Source: [Clostridium] symbiosum
GTDB lineage: Bacteria > Bacillota > Clostridia > Lachnospirales > Lachnospiraceae
Length of the DNA: 64,000 nucleotides
NCBI GenBank assembly: GCA_036419695.1
Contig: CP143946.1
Coordinates: 5,258,634 to 5,322,633 of the forward strand
Direction of reading: 5' to 3'
Shown here in pieces: positions 18,725 through 27,442 of this stretch. Numbering within the stretch: position 1 is the stretch's first letter; the number at the start of each line of letters is the position of its first letter. A model generated the notes under the pieces. That model worked only from the letters and a program-made list of their open reading frames with translations. It made no database searches and was not told the origin of the DNA. The position numbers and the translations under genes are program-made.

Positions 18725-19216
18725 CTATCTCAAACCAAAATCAAACTTCTTCAATATTTTTTCCAGTGAAGTACTGGATTCATCCGGCACCTGCTGAAAT
18801 ACCACTTCCACTCCCGCGTCACTCATTCCCTTCAGCATGGCGGCATCTTTTGCATCCAGGGTAATCGGTCCATATACATTAATCCGTCCCGGTCCTGCCC
18901 CAAGCCCGCCTATCTGCAATGACTTCATCGGAAATCCTCTCTTAAAACAGTACTCCGCATCCTCCACACATTTAAACAGTACAAGCACCTTTTCCCCGAT
19001 TTCACCGCTAAAATGTTCTGCTGCCTGATCCCGTGTCATAATATCAATATCCACACCTACCGGTGCCGACATTTTATAAATATCTCCCAGAAAAGGATCG
19101 GTTGCAACTCCATCATTTACTCCAACAATTTTTTTCGCGCCGGTCTGTTTTAACCACTTAACCATTATCTGGCCATGAATCATTCTGAAATCAACCCGGA
19201 TTAATTCAACACCCAT
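18725..19216 (-). CDS. PTS EIIB component, mannose family
   Basis: 163 residues. The phospho-histidine site is clear in RVDFRMIHGQIMVKWLKQ (His about 14). It takes phosphate from EIIA and passes it to the incoming sugar. The start overlaps the EIIA gene by 11 bases. Confidence 0.93.
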   Translation of the reverse strand: MGVELIRVDFRMIHGQIMVKWLKQTGAKKIVGVNDGVATDPFLGDIYKMSAPVGVDIDIMTRDQAAEHFSGEIGEKVLVLFKCVEDAEYCFKRGFPMKSLQIGGLGAGPGRINVYGPITLDAKDAAMLKGMSDAGVEVVFQQVPDESSTSLEKILKKFDFGLR

Positions 19217-19640
19217 TGTCTTCCTCCTCTGCTTTTATGCTTTTTATCACACGTCCGCTGTCTTTCAAAGCCTCTCTGGCACATTCCGCCGTTTCCCGCA
19301 CCGGCCGGCCGCTAAATTCTCCGTATGCTTCCAAAAACATCGGAAGGTTTAATCCTGTCACAATCGTGATGTCAAATTCCTTACGGAATTCAGCCATAAC
19401 ATTAAAAGGCGTCCCTCCAAGTAAATCAACCAGGCACAGAAAACTTTCGCCACTGCTTTTCTCAAGTTCGTTTCTTACCGCCTCTTTCAGTTCTTCCGGT
19501 GACGTCCCCGGAAGCAGCGAAAACGGCGTTACGTCCTTAATCTCCCCGACAATCATTTCTGCCGTCCGAATCAGTTCTTCACCAAACCGTCCATGTGTAC
19601 AGACGAACAGTTTACTTTTTCTCTCTTCCACTTCAGCCAT
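19206..19640 (-). CDS. PTS EIIA component, mannose family
   Basis: 144 residues, first gene of the nine-gene operon. The phosphorylated histidine lies in LFVCTHGRFGEEL (about residue 15). The central LVDLLGGTPFNVM loop is typical of EIIA-Man. It receives phosphate from HPr. The sigma-A promoter at 19693-19721 lies 53 bases upstream. Confidence 0.93.
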   Translation of the reverse strand: MAEVEERKSKLFVCTHGRFGEELIRTAEMIVGEIKDVTPFSLLPGTSPEELKEAVRNELEKSSGESFLCLVDLLGGTPFNVMAEFRKEFDITIVTGLNLPMFLEAYGEFSGRPVRETAECAREALKDSGRVIKSIKAEEEDNGC

Positions 19641-19668
19641 CCTTTCCCGTTTTTAATAATCTATTTAG

Positions 19669-19721
19669 AACGTTCCAATCATCGATGGCACTATTGTAAC
19701 AACAGAAGAAATATAAGTCAA
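19669..19721 (-). promoter_or_regulatory. Promoter and candidate operator of the mannose-PTS operon
   Basis: On the minus strand TTGACT (19721-19716) and TACAAT (19698-19693) are exactly 17 bases apart, a housekeeping promoter. No sigma-54 -24/-12 element is visible, although the linked regulator resembles LevR. Downstream, at about 19669-19682, lies TTAGAACGTTCCAA, centred on the palindrome GAACGTTC. It could be a LacI-type or CcpA-type operator. Confidence 0.6.
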
Positions 19722-20056
19722 AAATTGTCAGATTTTTAATCTTTTATCATGTGTGTTATCTTACAGTGTCTTTTTTCGATTTTACATTTCGATTTTTTTT
19801 TAGAGTGTTTGATTTGCGGGTTTGTGTGCCGCTTTTTTATTTCCATGTACACTTTAAGATTTTTAAATTTCCCGGTGAAATGTTTCAGTGTGTACTGTTC
19901 CTGATAAAATTTGCACTTTTTTTATCGTTCGCCGTCGTTTCTGATACTTTGTTCAATTTTCCATTATTTTCCTTCAATAGTGTGTCCTTACACTCTATTG
20001 ACATTATATTCCTCTTCTGGTATACATAAACATAACAAGATCTAATGAGGATTTAA
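19722..20056. other. AT-rich intergenic stretch without a gene
   Basis: Very T-rich on the plus strand with long pyrimidine runs. There is no credible coding frame with a ribosome site and no stable hairpin. It separates the PTS operon promoter from the paired repeats B and C. Confidence 0.5.
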
Positions 20057-20413
20057 CTGAGGTGAGGAGGACGCGTCCGGAACGGACCATGTCCGGTGTG
20101 GTGAGGGGGCTGGCTGAGTCTTTTGTCCCTTATTGGAGGTTGTCGTGAGGGGGGGGAATCCGGCCGGAATGAATTGTTACGGGGACCGCTCGCGCTTTTT
20201 GGAGTGCGCAGCGGTGCCAGGCTCGAAAAGACCTCGCCAGGCACCGGCGGACTCCCATATCCCCTGCACAATTGATTCCGCCTCCTTCCCCCGGCAGGTT
20301 ATCGCCGGGGACAAAAGACTCAGGCGGAGGTTTTCGCGGCACCGGACATGGTCCGCTCCGGACGCTGATTGTCTCTAACCTTAAATGGGGAGGACCCTGT
20401 CGCGGCCACTACG
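20057..20413 (-). repeat. Dispersed palindromic repeat, copy B (full length, reversed)
   Basis: A full-length member of the family, reading on the minus strand. The head CGTAGTGGCCGCGAC is at 20413-20399 and the tail CTCACCTCAG at 20066-20057. It is one large imperfect palindrome. The paired core arms are GAGTCTTTTGTCCC (20116-20129) and GGGACAAAAGACTC (20308-20321), which differ from the other copies at the same bases in both arms. An apical stem GGAGTCCGCCGGTGCC/GGCACCGCTGCGCACTCC lies at the centre. Its head faces the head of copy C, 85 bases away. Confidence 0.85.
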
Positions 20414-20498
20414 AAGCTGCGATACTTTTACGGTCTGACGGTATCTCACCAAACCAGTCAGAGACCGGATAGCAGATATTTTAAAGCATTCGGAGGAA

Positions 20499-20856
20499 CA
20501 TAGTGGTTGCGACGATCCTCCTCCCCCTTTGAAGGAATAAGAACAGATCAGCGGCCGCAGGCCCGGATTCGGGATGGAGAAAACCTCGGCGTCTTCAGTC
20601 CCGGGCCATAACCTTCCTGTGGGGAAGAAGGGAGAAAAAGATTCCGCAGGGAACCTGGAGTCCATCGGCACTTACCGAGGTTTTTCACGAGGTTAGTGTC
20701 CGTTATGTACTCCGAAGAGCGCAAGCGTTTCCCGAAGGAACTTTTTCTGCCCGGATTCCCCACCCGCAACAACCTGCAAGCCGGGACTGAAGACTCACAA
20801 CCTCCCTCTCACCATCCCGAACCCCGACCGTCCCGGCGGCGTTCTCATTCCTCAAT
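20499..20856 (+). repeat. Dispersed palindromic repeat, copy C (full length)
   Basis: The head CATAGTGGTTGCGACG begins at 20499. Nested complementary parts follow. The outer arm is TTGAAGGAATAAGAAC near 20529, matched by GTTCTCATTCCTCAA near 20841-20855. The inner arms are GTCTTCAGTCCCGG (20591-20604) and CCGGGACTGAAGAC (20781-20794). A further pair joins GGAGAAAAAGATTCC with GGAACTTTTTCTGCC. The whole element could fold into a single rod about 150 pairs long. It ends 33 bases before the start of the LevR-like regulator, so it lies in that gene's upstream region. Confidence 0.85.
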
Positions 20857-20888
20857 TAAATCCTTATTTTCAAAAGAAGGAGCGCCAT

Positions 20889-23288
20889 ATGGGAACAAGT
20901 TATGCAAATACACTTAATTCAAGGCTTATCACAATCATACAGAGAAAAACTCTGCAGGCCTCTATTTCCAGAAATTTTGCCTCTGCAGAATCTTATGCGT
21001 TAGCTCTCAGTATTGACATGAAATATGACAGAAGTAATATTTCCCGAAGCCTTAACCAACTCTTTCAGGATGGTGTCCTTGTTAAGGTGCAGGGACGTCC
21101 AACCCTGTATTTTGATAAAAAGACCCTTTGTGATTATTTTTCCATCTCACAACTGCCTTCCTCCTTTGAGAACTCGGAGCAGCTTAAGGGCGCTCTTCTC
21201 TCCACTCATCCCGACGATATCCGTTCCTCCGTCACTGCTTTTCATTCCTTAATTGGCACCGGAACCAATGAAAGTTTATGCGGACTGGTAACCACCGTTA
21301 AAAATATACTTATTTATCCGTCACCCGTCCATGGATTTATTCTGTCCGGTGAACCTGGAAGCGGTAAAACAGCTTTTTTACATGCAATTCTGGATGCCGA
21401 AATACAGATTAAGAATACGCCCAGGGAACAAATTCTCTATCTGGATTTCAGAAAAACATTCGATGTGGATATTTCCGACCGCTTTTCTGCCGATAGTGAA
21501 GCGCCTCCCTGTATTTTTGTCTTCCGCTCCCCTGATACGCTGGATGATAACAGATACTCCCTGTTTTCCGATACACTCCACCATATTTTAAGCGGGCATA
21601 TATCCGGTGTTTCAGCCTTTATCGTTATCTGTGACACCCTCCATATGCAGGAGAAATTAAAGCTGGAGCTGGCCTATGCCGCCGAAAGCATCCACCTGCC
21701 TTCGTGGTCGGAAAGAACGACGAAAGAAAAAATGATGCTGATTCTCAAGGCATTCCAAGAACAGTGTGACCTTATAAAAAAGCCCATCGAACTTAGCAAA
21801 ATCTGTTTTAATAACCTGCTATGCGGTAAATACGAGCGTAATCTGGCTTCGCTGCGTGGTGAGGTGGCACTGGTGTGCAGAAATGCCTATGCAAATTCCT
21901 ATCCAGCCTCCGATACGGTCCGTATACAACTCGACGACATTTCCAGCCGTATTTTCAGCCAGACAGAAAACCTCTCAGTGATTCTTTCCAACATGAACAC
22001 GGCGGGCGAGCGGGTAAATTTTTCTACCGTATATTTTTATCCTTCCCAGGATAACTTTACCTTTGAACAGGTAAAAAAACTTCCAATTGACAAGAATGGA
22101 GACTTTTTGAAATACAGTGCAAAACCATTCTCTTCCGGTACCAATGATACTGATATAGTGCACCAGTGTGAAAATGCACTGCATACCTCCCGTTCCGCGC
22201 GTGAAGTAATGAAAACTTCAAAAACATACCAGATTTTAATGAGTGTCTTTCCTACAGCCACTTTTACGCGATTTCTACCCGTACAGAATCCTCCCGCAGT
22301 TTATCTGGGGCTGTATGCGCACATGGCAACCGTAATAGAGCAATGTCTTTCTAAGGCGTACGAAGCGGAGTCTTTTTCCATTCCTGAGAAGCTCACTTTA
22401 AACGAAGCAGTCTTTCCCGCCACAAATGCATTTGCTGATATCATCTCAAGCGAGTTTGATTTTACACTTCCCGAATACGAGAAGACGTGGTGCAGTCTTT
22501 ATCTCACTATGGCAATGACACTGCAGACACAGACAAAAATCCAGGTCTTTATCTTATGCCGCTGGCAGCGTATTACGGAAGTCTATGAGGAATTTGCCGC
22601 CTCGCTGCCTGCCGAAAACAGACCGCTTTTTTTCACATGCGAAAATGCGGCTCCGGATACAAGTGTACATGTTCAGTACTCGCCCATTGTAGACGAACTT
22701 GCCTCCCATTATAATTCCAAAGGCGTCATCCTGATCAGCGACGGCCCCCTGGCTCCCGAGCTGGTAAACCAGATATTCCGCAAACTGGATAATAACGTTT
22801 ACTATATTGACCAGCTCACCAGGGCAATTGTCTCACAGGCCGTCAGTTTTTCCGATGATCCCTTTAATTCAATTGAGTATTTTGCCCGCTATTGTTCCTC
22901 CAACCTGAATAATGGCAGAAACCTTACTCCTGAGAATAAGATCTCCACCATCGTAAAAAACATTATCCATGACTCTCTGACCTTCCTGGACTCCGATAAA
23001 CTATACAGCCTCCTGTCCAACACCCTGAACGATATACAGACCGGGTTAAAAATCGGAGATAACGACAATCTCACCGTCCGTTTTATTGTGCACGCCTCCT
23101 TCATGGTAGAACGCTCAATCAAGCGGGAGACTCTGCCATATAAGAGGACAAAAGAATTTATCCGCGGACATGAGCAATTATTTAACACCGTCCGGAAAAA
23201 TATAGAAGTCATTGAGAAGCTGTTTAATACCAAAATTCCTGATACGGAACTGGCGTATATTTCAGAGATATTTCTGGACTATCTGTGA
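20889..23288 (+). CDS. LevR/ManR-like PRD regulator with an AAA domain lacking the sigma-54 motif
   Basis: 799 residues. An N-terminal winged-helix region (about 25-80) is followed by an AAA-type region with a Walker A motif, LSGEPGSGKT, near residue 157. PRD1 lies at about 425-520 with a candidate His in YAHMATVIEQ. An EIIA-Man-like part spans about 555-670. A C-terminal PRD2 has RFIVHASFMVERSIKRE and ends ELAYISEIFLDYL. The GAFTGA loop that contacts sigma-54 in LevR is not found, and the AAA part is poorly conserved. AAGGAG lies 6 bases before the ATG. It is divergent from the mannose-PTS operon and probably controls it in response to EIIB and HPr phosphorylation. The operon promoter is sigma-A type, which agrees with the missing loop. 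Confidence 0.8.
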   Translation: MGTSYANTLNSRLITIIQRKTLQASISRNFASAESYALALSIDMKYDRSNISRSLNQLFQDGVLVKVQGRPTLYFDKKTLCDYFSISQLPSSFENSEQLKGALLSTHPDDIRSSVTAFHSLIGTGTNESLCGLVTTVKNILIYPSPVHGFILSGEPGSGKTAFLHAILDAEIQIKNTPREQILYLDFRKTFDVDISDRFSADSEAPPCIFVFRSPDTLDDNRYSLFSDTLHHILSGHISGVSAFIVICDTLHMQEKLKLELAYAAESIHLPSWSERTTKEKMMLILKAFQEQCDLIKKPIELSKICFNNLLCGKYERNLASLRGEVALVCRNAYANSYPASDTVRIQLDDISSRIFSQTENLSVILSNMNTAGERVNFSTVYFYPSQDNFTFEQVKKLPIDKNGDFLKYSAKPFSSGTNDTDIVHQCENALHTSRSAREVMKTSKTYQILMSVFPTATFTRFLPVQNPPAVYLGLYAHMATVIEQCLSKAYEAESFSIPEKLTLNEAVFPATNAFADIISSEFDFTLPEYEKTWCSLYLTMAMTLQTQTKIQVFILCRWQRITEVYEEFAASLPAENRPLFFTCENAAPDTSVHVQYSPIVDELASHYNSKGVILISDGPLAPELVNQIFRKLDNNVYYIDQLTRAIVSQAVSFSDDPFNSIEYFARYCSSNLNNGRNLTPENKISTIVKNIIHDSLTFLDSDKLYSLLSNTLNDIQTGLKIGDNDNLTVRFIVHASFMVERSIKRETLPYKRTKEFIRGHEQLFNTVRKNIEVIEKLFNTKIPDTELAYISEIFLDYL

Positions 23289-23328
23289 TGACCGCAACAA
23301 AACCGACTTCACACTTAACGAAAGAGAC

Positions 23329-23400
23329 AACCCACCTCTGAAAGATGGCGGACTGCCGGGTCTGAAAATTCATCCCTGCGTCCGCCATCTTTCAGAGGTG
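23329..23400. terminator. Bidirectional terminator between convergent genes
   Basis: CACCTCTGAAAGATGGCGGAC (21 bases from about 23333) is repeated in perfect inverted form up to 23401, with a 26-base loop. It lies between the stops of the PRD regulator and the LarA-like gene. The T run is weak, but the long stem and its position support a terminator. Confidence 0.7.
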
Positions 23401-23403
23401 TTC

Positions 23404-24702
23404 TCACATCTTAACTAAATCAGACACTATCCTCCCCTCCCCATCAAATCTCAACTGTTTCGGTGCCGACAATACTTCGATTCTGTTCTCCCTTTTTATC
23501 TCTTCCAGATAGTTATCAGATACCTCTATTTCTGACAAATGGAGGGTATCTCTGATATGAACCATCTTTACATACTTTTTTCCTCTTTTCGGCGTACAGC
23601 ACGCCGCGGCACGTATTGCAGTCTCGTCATCTTTCAGAATAATCGGCAGTTTTGCGGCCATAAAGGCACCGGACGTCAGTATATTGGTATACATAGCATT
23701 GAAGTTTATACTTTCCGCCACCCGGCATGTCGTTAAATCGGCGGCTCCGATTCCATTGGCGTTGCCGTGGGATGGGCCGGTTATGTCAAGCGCCACAATG
23801 CAATGGATCGGCACGGATGGAGTTCTAGGGAGAGGGGTAATTGCGCGTCCAGTAATATTTGGATCCATGCCGCCTCCCGAGATGTCTTTTCCTAACTGAT
23901 CCACGATCAGCACATCTATCTCGTCCACCAGAAAGTGGGGCATATTCTGCCGTGCCAGTTGCAGAAGAGCCGCTTCCCGCTCCAACAGCCGCCCGGGCAT
24001 CATCGCCTCGATTATCATCGTCTCATCACAGGCATTTTCAACAATGCCCAGCCCGAACAGCACCGGCGCTTTCCTTAGAAATATTCGGCCGCCCTCGGGC
24101 AGGATTTTTGCCAGGCTGGAATACCCCTGGCTGTGAAACTCTGCCGCCCCCTTATGTTTTCCGAGACCGACCACCATCATTTTGCACAGGCCGCTCTCTA
24201 CGATGCCATTGATACTGGTATGAGGCTTGATCCGGCCGCAAACCACGATTCCGTCTGCCTCAGCCGCAGTTTTTCCACAATAGATACGGCATCCACTGTG
24301 CGTTATCCCCAAACATACCGTCTCCATGTCGGATATAATATCCATACCGGTACTTTCTTTTGTTATTTCTAGATTTTTCAGGACTTCGGCCTGGCCGGCC
24401 GCTGTCGCTTCCCCGTGGCTGCCCATGGCCGGTACGATAAACGGGCTGGCTCCCAGAGAATAGAGATATTCCCCCAATATTTTTAAAATTTGAGGAAGAT
24501 TTGCGATTCTTCTGCTCCCTGCCGTTATCGCAATTCTTTTCCCCTCTATATTGCCTAATGAAAGGCGCATTAATGTCTCTAATACCGCTCTTTTCACATC
24601 CCGGATTCCCCTGCCGGGAAAGTTCTGGCGAACCCGAATCATCGGAGGCAGGCAGTCCTCCATATCTCCTTGAATTTTAAATGGTATCGGTTCAAACTTC
24701 AT
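23404..24702 (-). CDS. LarA-like (lactate racemase domain) protein
   Basis: A 432-residue protein that resembles the LarA/DUF2088 family. The N-terminal part has IAITAGSRRIANLPQILK and the middle VPAMGSHGEATA. The segment VCGRIKPHTSINGIVESGLCKMMVVGLGKHKGA carries Lys and His residues of the kind used in LarA to bind and act at the nickel-pincer cofactor. It could racemise or epimerise a 2-hydroxy acid. It is the last gene of the six-gene operon and starts 18 bases after the enolase-like stop. No lar cofactor-synthesis genes are in the window, so nickel-pincer use is unproven. Confidence 0.65.
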   Translation of the reverse strand: MKFEPIPFKIQGDMEDCLPPMIRVRQNFPGRGIRDVKRAVLETLMRLSLGNIEGKRIAITAGSRRIANLPQILKILGEYLYSLGASPFIVPAMGSHGEATAAGQAEVLKNLEITKESTGMDIISDMETVCLGITHSGCRIYCGKTAAEADGIVVCGRIKPHTSINGIVESGLCKMMVVGLGKHKGAAEFHSQGYSSLAKILPEGGRIFLRKAPVLFGLGIVENACDETMIIEAMMPGRLLEREAALLQLARQNMPHFLVDEIDVLIVDQLGKDISGGGMDPNITGRAITPLPRTPSVPIHCIVALDITGPSHGNANGIGAADLTTCRVAESINFNAMYTNILTSGAFMAAKLPIILKDDETAIRAAACCTPKRGKKYVKMVHIRDTLHLSEIEVSDNYLEEIKRENRIEVLSAPKQLRFDGEGRIVSDLVKM

Positions 24703-24720
24703 GCTCCGCCCCCCCTGCTT

Positions 24721-25998
24721 TTAAAAACGGATTAACCGGGATAAATCAGCCGGCCTGCTGCCTGGATTTTCGCTGGACGCACGCAAAAGAGAATTCATTT
24801 TATCCAGGCGCTCACCCGATTTTGGCGCTCCATTTTTGGAAATGGACGTTTCCAGGCCAAGAGACAGATCCGCTACAATATCCCCGACCACGCCGCCTGA
24901 CCGGCCCGATGGAATTGTCAAAAGTCCTCTTTGTTCCGCAAATCGGTATGTATCCATCGCCTCCGTCAGTGTCCCCACCTGGTTCGGTTTCAGAATAAAA
25001 CCGTCGATAGCCTTTCTATTGCAGGCCTCCTCGAGCCTCTCTCTGTTAGTTACAATAAAATCGTCTCCAATCAGGTTTGTCCTTGTCAAAGTTTTGTGTG
25101 CCCTTTCAAATCCGTCCCAGTCATTTTCATCCAGAAGATCCTCCACAAAAAGAAGCGGTATTTTTTCTGTTAACATTTTCATATACTGAATCAGTTCCTC
25201 CGATGTTACCCTGCTTCCGTTCAGCTCATATGTCCCGTTTTCTTTATCATACATTTCACTGGATGCGCAGTCCAGGCAGTACGCCATGCGATCCGTATAT
25301 CCGCACTGTTCCACCGCCTCCTGTATCAGATTCAGGACTGTTTCCGGATCTTTTGAGGGAGCCGCCCATCCGTATGAACCGCCTAAAAATGGCTCTGCGT
25401 TTTTGCAATAGCGTGGAATCACTTTTTCAAGGCGGCGGTAAACCTGTACTGCCATTGCAACCGCCTCGTCTACCGATTCCGCCTTATACGGCGCCAGGAT
25501 AAATTCGTTAAATGCCTGCCTGATTCCCCGGTTATTCCCGCCATTTACGACATTGAACGTCGGAAGAGGAATTGTTTTCAATGCATGTCCGGCCAAATAC
25601 CGGTAAACCGGCTGTCCGGCACAGGCTGCAGCGGCCCTCAGGCAGGCTGCCGAGACGCTGTATATTGAGTTACCCCCCAATTTATGTTTGTCTTTCGTCC
25701 CATCCAGCGTGATCATCCGGCGGTCAATTTTTTCCTGGTCACAGACATCAATTCCCTGAAGCGCCGGGGCAATTATGTCCTCCACCATCCTCACCGCGCC
25801 GTGCACGCTGAGCCCGTCATATTCATTCTCAACCCCATCACGAAGTATAAATGCCTCATACATGCCCACCGAGGTTCCGGTCGGGGCCGCCGCCCTTCCC
25901 ATGCATCCTCCCTGGGTAATTACATCAACCTCCAGTACCGGCCTTGCCTTGCAGTCGAGGATCTGCCTTGCCCTAATCGTTTCAATCGAAGTCCTCAC
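24721..25998 (-). CDS. Enolase paralogue with altered catalytic residues
   Basis: 425 residues, aligned over its full length with enolase. Kept are the three magnesium ligands (CLDCASSE, FVEDLLDEND, GDDFIVTN) and the two lysines (FILKPNQVGTLTEA and SKNGAPKSGERL). Changed are other catalytic positions. The loop SGAST is TGTSV. The GG-His motif is NGGNNRG. GDEGGFAP is GSYGWAAP, so the acid Glu211 is replaced by Tyr. SHRSGETED is SGRSGGVVGD, so His373 is lost. The fold and metal site look intact, but 2-phosphoglycerate chemistry would not be expected to be normal. It probably acts on a different phosphorylated hydroxy acid in this operon. It starts 3 bases after the glycerate kinase stop. Confidence 0.85.
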   Translation of the reverse strand: MRTSIETIRARQILDCKARPVLEVDVITQGGCMGRAAAPTGTSVGMYEAFILRDGVENEYDGLSVHGAVRMVEDIIAPALQGIDVCDQEKIDRRMITLDGTKDKHKLGGNSIYSVSAACLRAAAACAGQPVYRYLAGHALKTIPLPTFNVVNGGNNRGIRQAFNEFILAPYKAESVDEAVAMAVQVYRRLEKVIPRYCKNAEPFLGGSYGWAAPSKDPETVLNLIQEAVEQCGYTDRMAYCLDCASSEMYDKENGTYELNGSRVTSEELIQYMKMLTEKIPLLFVEDLLDENDWDGFERAHKTLTRTNLIGDDFIVTNRERLEEACNRKAIDGFILKPNQVGTLTEAMDTYRFAEQRGLLTIPSGRSGGVVGDIVADLSLGLETSISKNGAPKSGERLDKMNSLLRASSENPGSRPADLSRLIRF

Positions 25999-26001
25999 CT
26001 T

Positions 26002-27426
26002 TTATTCCTTCTTTCCATCTACAAATTGTTTTGGGGGTACATAAAGCACGTTAAAATCGCATACGTTCGTTCCTGTGTTTCCCGTGTATACAATCCCCCC
26101 TGCCTTTGTCAGAGCTTCAAACCCAGAGTGTTCCCTGAGAGTCCTGTAAGCGTCCACTCCCGCTTCTGCCAGAGCCTTCAGGCTCTCAGAATCGGCAATC
26201 CCCCCCGCCGCATCGGTACTTCCATCCGTTCCTTCACTATCTATGGAAAGGAAACACGCGCCTTCAACAGCAGAGGCTTTGAGTGCAAATCCCAGGGCCA
26301 TCTCCTGCGACGGCCCTCCATGCCCTCTGACTCTGCTGTTATCCATTATCGTCGTGACCGCCTCCCCGGCGGAAAATACCAGGCACGGCGGAGGAACCGG
26401 CTGGCCGTATTCCTGGATCTGCCTCGCAACGGAGGCCATCATTGCCCCCGCCTCCTTTGCCTCCTCCTCGATAAAGGTGGTCAATACAATAGCCGGAACT
26501 TTTCGTTTCTTTGCTGCTTCCATCGCATAGACACAGGAATCAGGCAGGGTATTAATCTGATAATATGTATTTTTCGGAAACTCCTTTGGCGTTTCCTTGC
26601 CTTCTCCCGGTGTTTCCAGATAGGCAACAATCGATTGGGGGAGGCGCTCTCTGAGATTGTAATCACATATCATTCTGCACGCATCCTTTAATGTTGTCTG
26701 ATCCGGTCCCATAGGCGTCCCGTAAAAACGCTTCCATGGTATGGAGATATCACCTGTCGGAGGGTTGCCTACCGAGTCGCTGATATTAAATCCGATCAGC
26801 TCTGCCCCCCTGTCCCGGATCAGCTCTGCCATTCTACCGCCGTTCATACCGGAGATATGGCGCCTGACCGCATTAATTTCCCTTATACCCGCTCCTGATT
26901 TAAGAAGTACGTCGGTAGCCTCCATCTCCTCCTGCAGCGTAATACCCTCCACCGGGTAGCTCATCAGTGCAGAACTCCCTCCGCTCATCACACAGATAAA
27001 CAGATCACCGGATGATGCCTGTCCTATCATTTTCCGTATCTCCATGCAGGCGCGGTATCCCTCCTCGTTCGGAATAGGATGCCCTCCCGTATACACCCTG
27101 ATCCTTTTGAATCCATCTTCCGGTTCCTGTATTTTGACAACGGCAATTCCATCTGTCAAAAAATCCCCCAGTATCTCTTCCACCGCCTTTGCCATTGCAT
27201 TACAGGCTTTTCCCGCGCCAATCAGATAAATATGCTCCCTTTGGGTAAGATCCCAGCATTTATCACCAATTTTAAGACTGCTTCCCTCCACCCTCATAAC
27301 GGAACGGATTCTGCCATAGGCGTTAAGTTTTTCCAGCACTTCTTCCGTTATTTCCAGTACAATTTTTCTGGATTCCGGCACACCTGCTGTAAGCAGCTGA
27401 TGTTTATTTTTAATCTCCACGCTCAT
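26002..27426 (-). CDS. Glycerate 2-kinase family protein (MOFRL type)
   Basis: 474 residues of the type II glycerate kinase family (GckA/TtuD). The N-terminal half has YLIGAGKACNAMAKAVEEIL and VYTGGHPIPNEEGYRA with FICVMSGGSSALMSYP. The C-terminal MOFRL-type domain has GGPSQEMALGFAL and FLSIDSEGTDGSTDAAGGIAD. The family phosphorylates glycerate, mostly at the 2-hydroxyl. Next to an enolase-like enzyme this would be 2-phosphoglycerate in a normal pathway. Given the altered enolase, the true substrate may be a glycerate analogue. Gap of 16 bases from the aldehyde dehydrogenase. Confidence 0.88.
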   Translation of the reverse strand: MSVEIKNKHQLLTAGVPESRKIVLEITEEVLEKLNAYGRIRSVMRVEGSSLKIGDKCWDLTQREHIYLIGAGKACNAMAKAVEEILGDFLTDGIAVVKIQEPEDGFKRIRVYTGGHPIPNEEGYRACMEIRKMIGQASSGDLFICVMSGGSSALMSYPVEGITLQEEMEATDVLLKSGAGIREINAVRRHISGMNGGRMAELIRDRGAELIGFNISDSVGNPPTGDISIPWKRFYGTPMGPDQTTLKDACRMICDYNLRERLPQSIVAYLETPGEGKETPKEFPKNTYYQINTLPDSCVYAMEAAKKRKVPAIVLTTFIEEEAKEAGAMMASVARQIQEYGQPVPPPCLVFSAGEAVTTIMDNSRVRGHGGPSQEMALGFALKASAVEGACFLSIDSEGTDGSTDAAGGIADSESLKALAEAGVDAYRTLREHSGFEALTKAGGIVYTGNTGTNVCDFNVLYVPPKQFVDGKKE

Positions 27427-27442
27427 ATCAAACCGCCCTCTC

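Noticed and set aside
19641..19760. Sigma-54 promoter for the mannose-PTS operon
   Set aside because: No TGGCAC-N5-TTGC arrangement on the minus strand; TGGCAC near 19686 is on the wrong strand and wrongly spaced.
20053..20917. Several short open frames inside repeats B and C
   Set aside because: They arise from the GC-rich palindromic sequence, are not shared in frame between copies, and lack ribosome sites.
25684..26691. Plus-strand open frame of 335 codons
   Set aside because: Antisense to the enolase-like and glycerate kinase genes; composition looks like a shadow of those coding strands.
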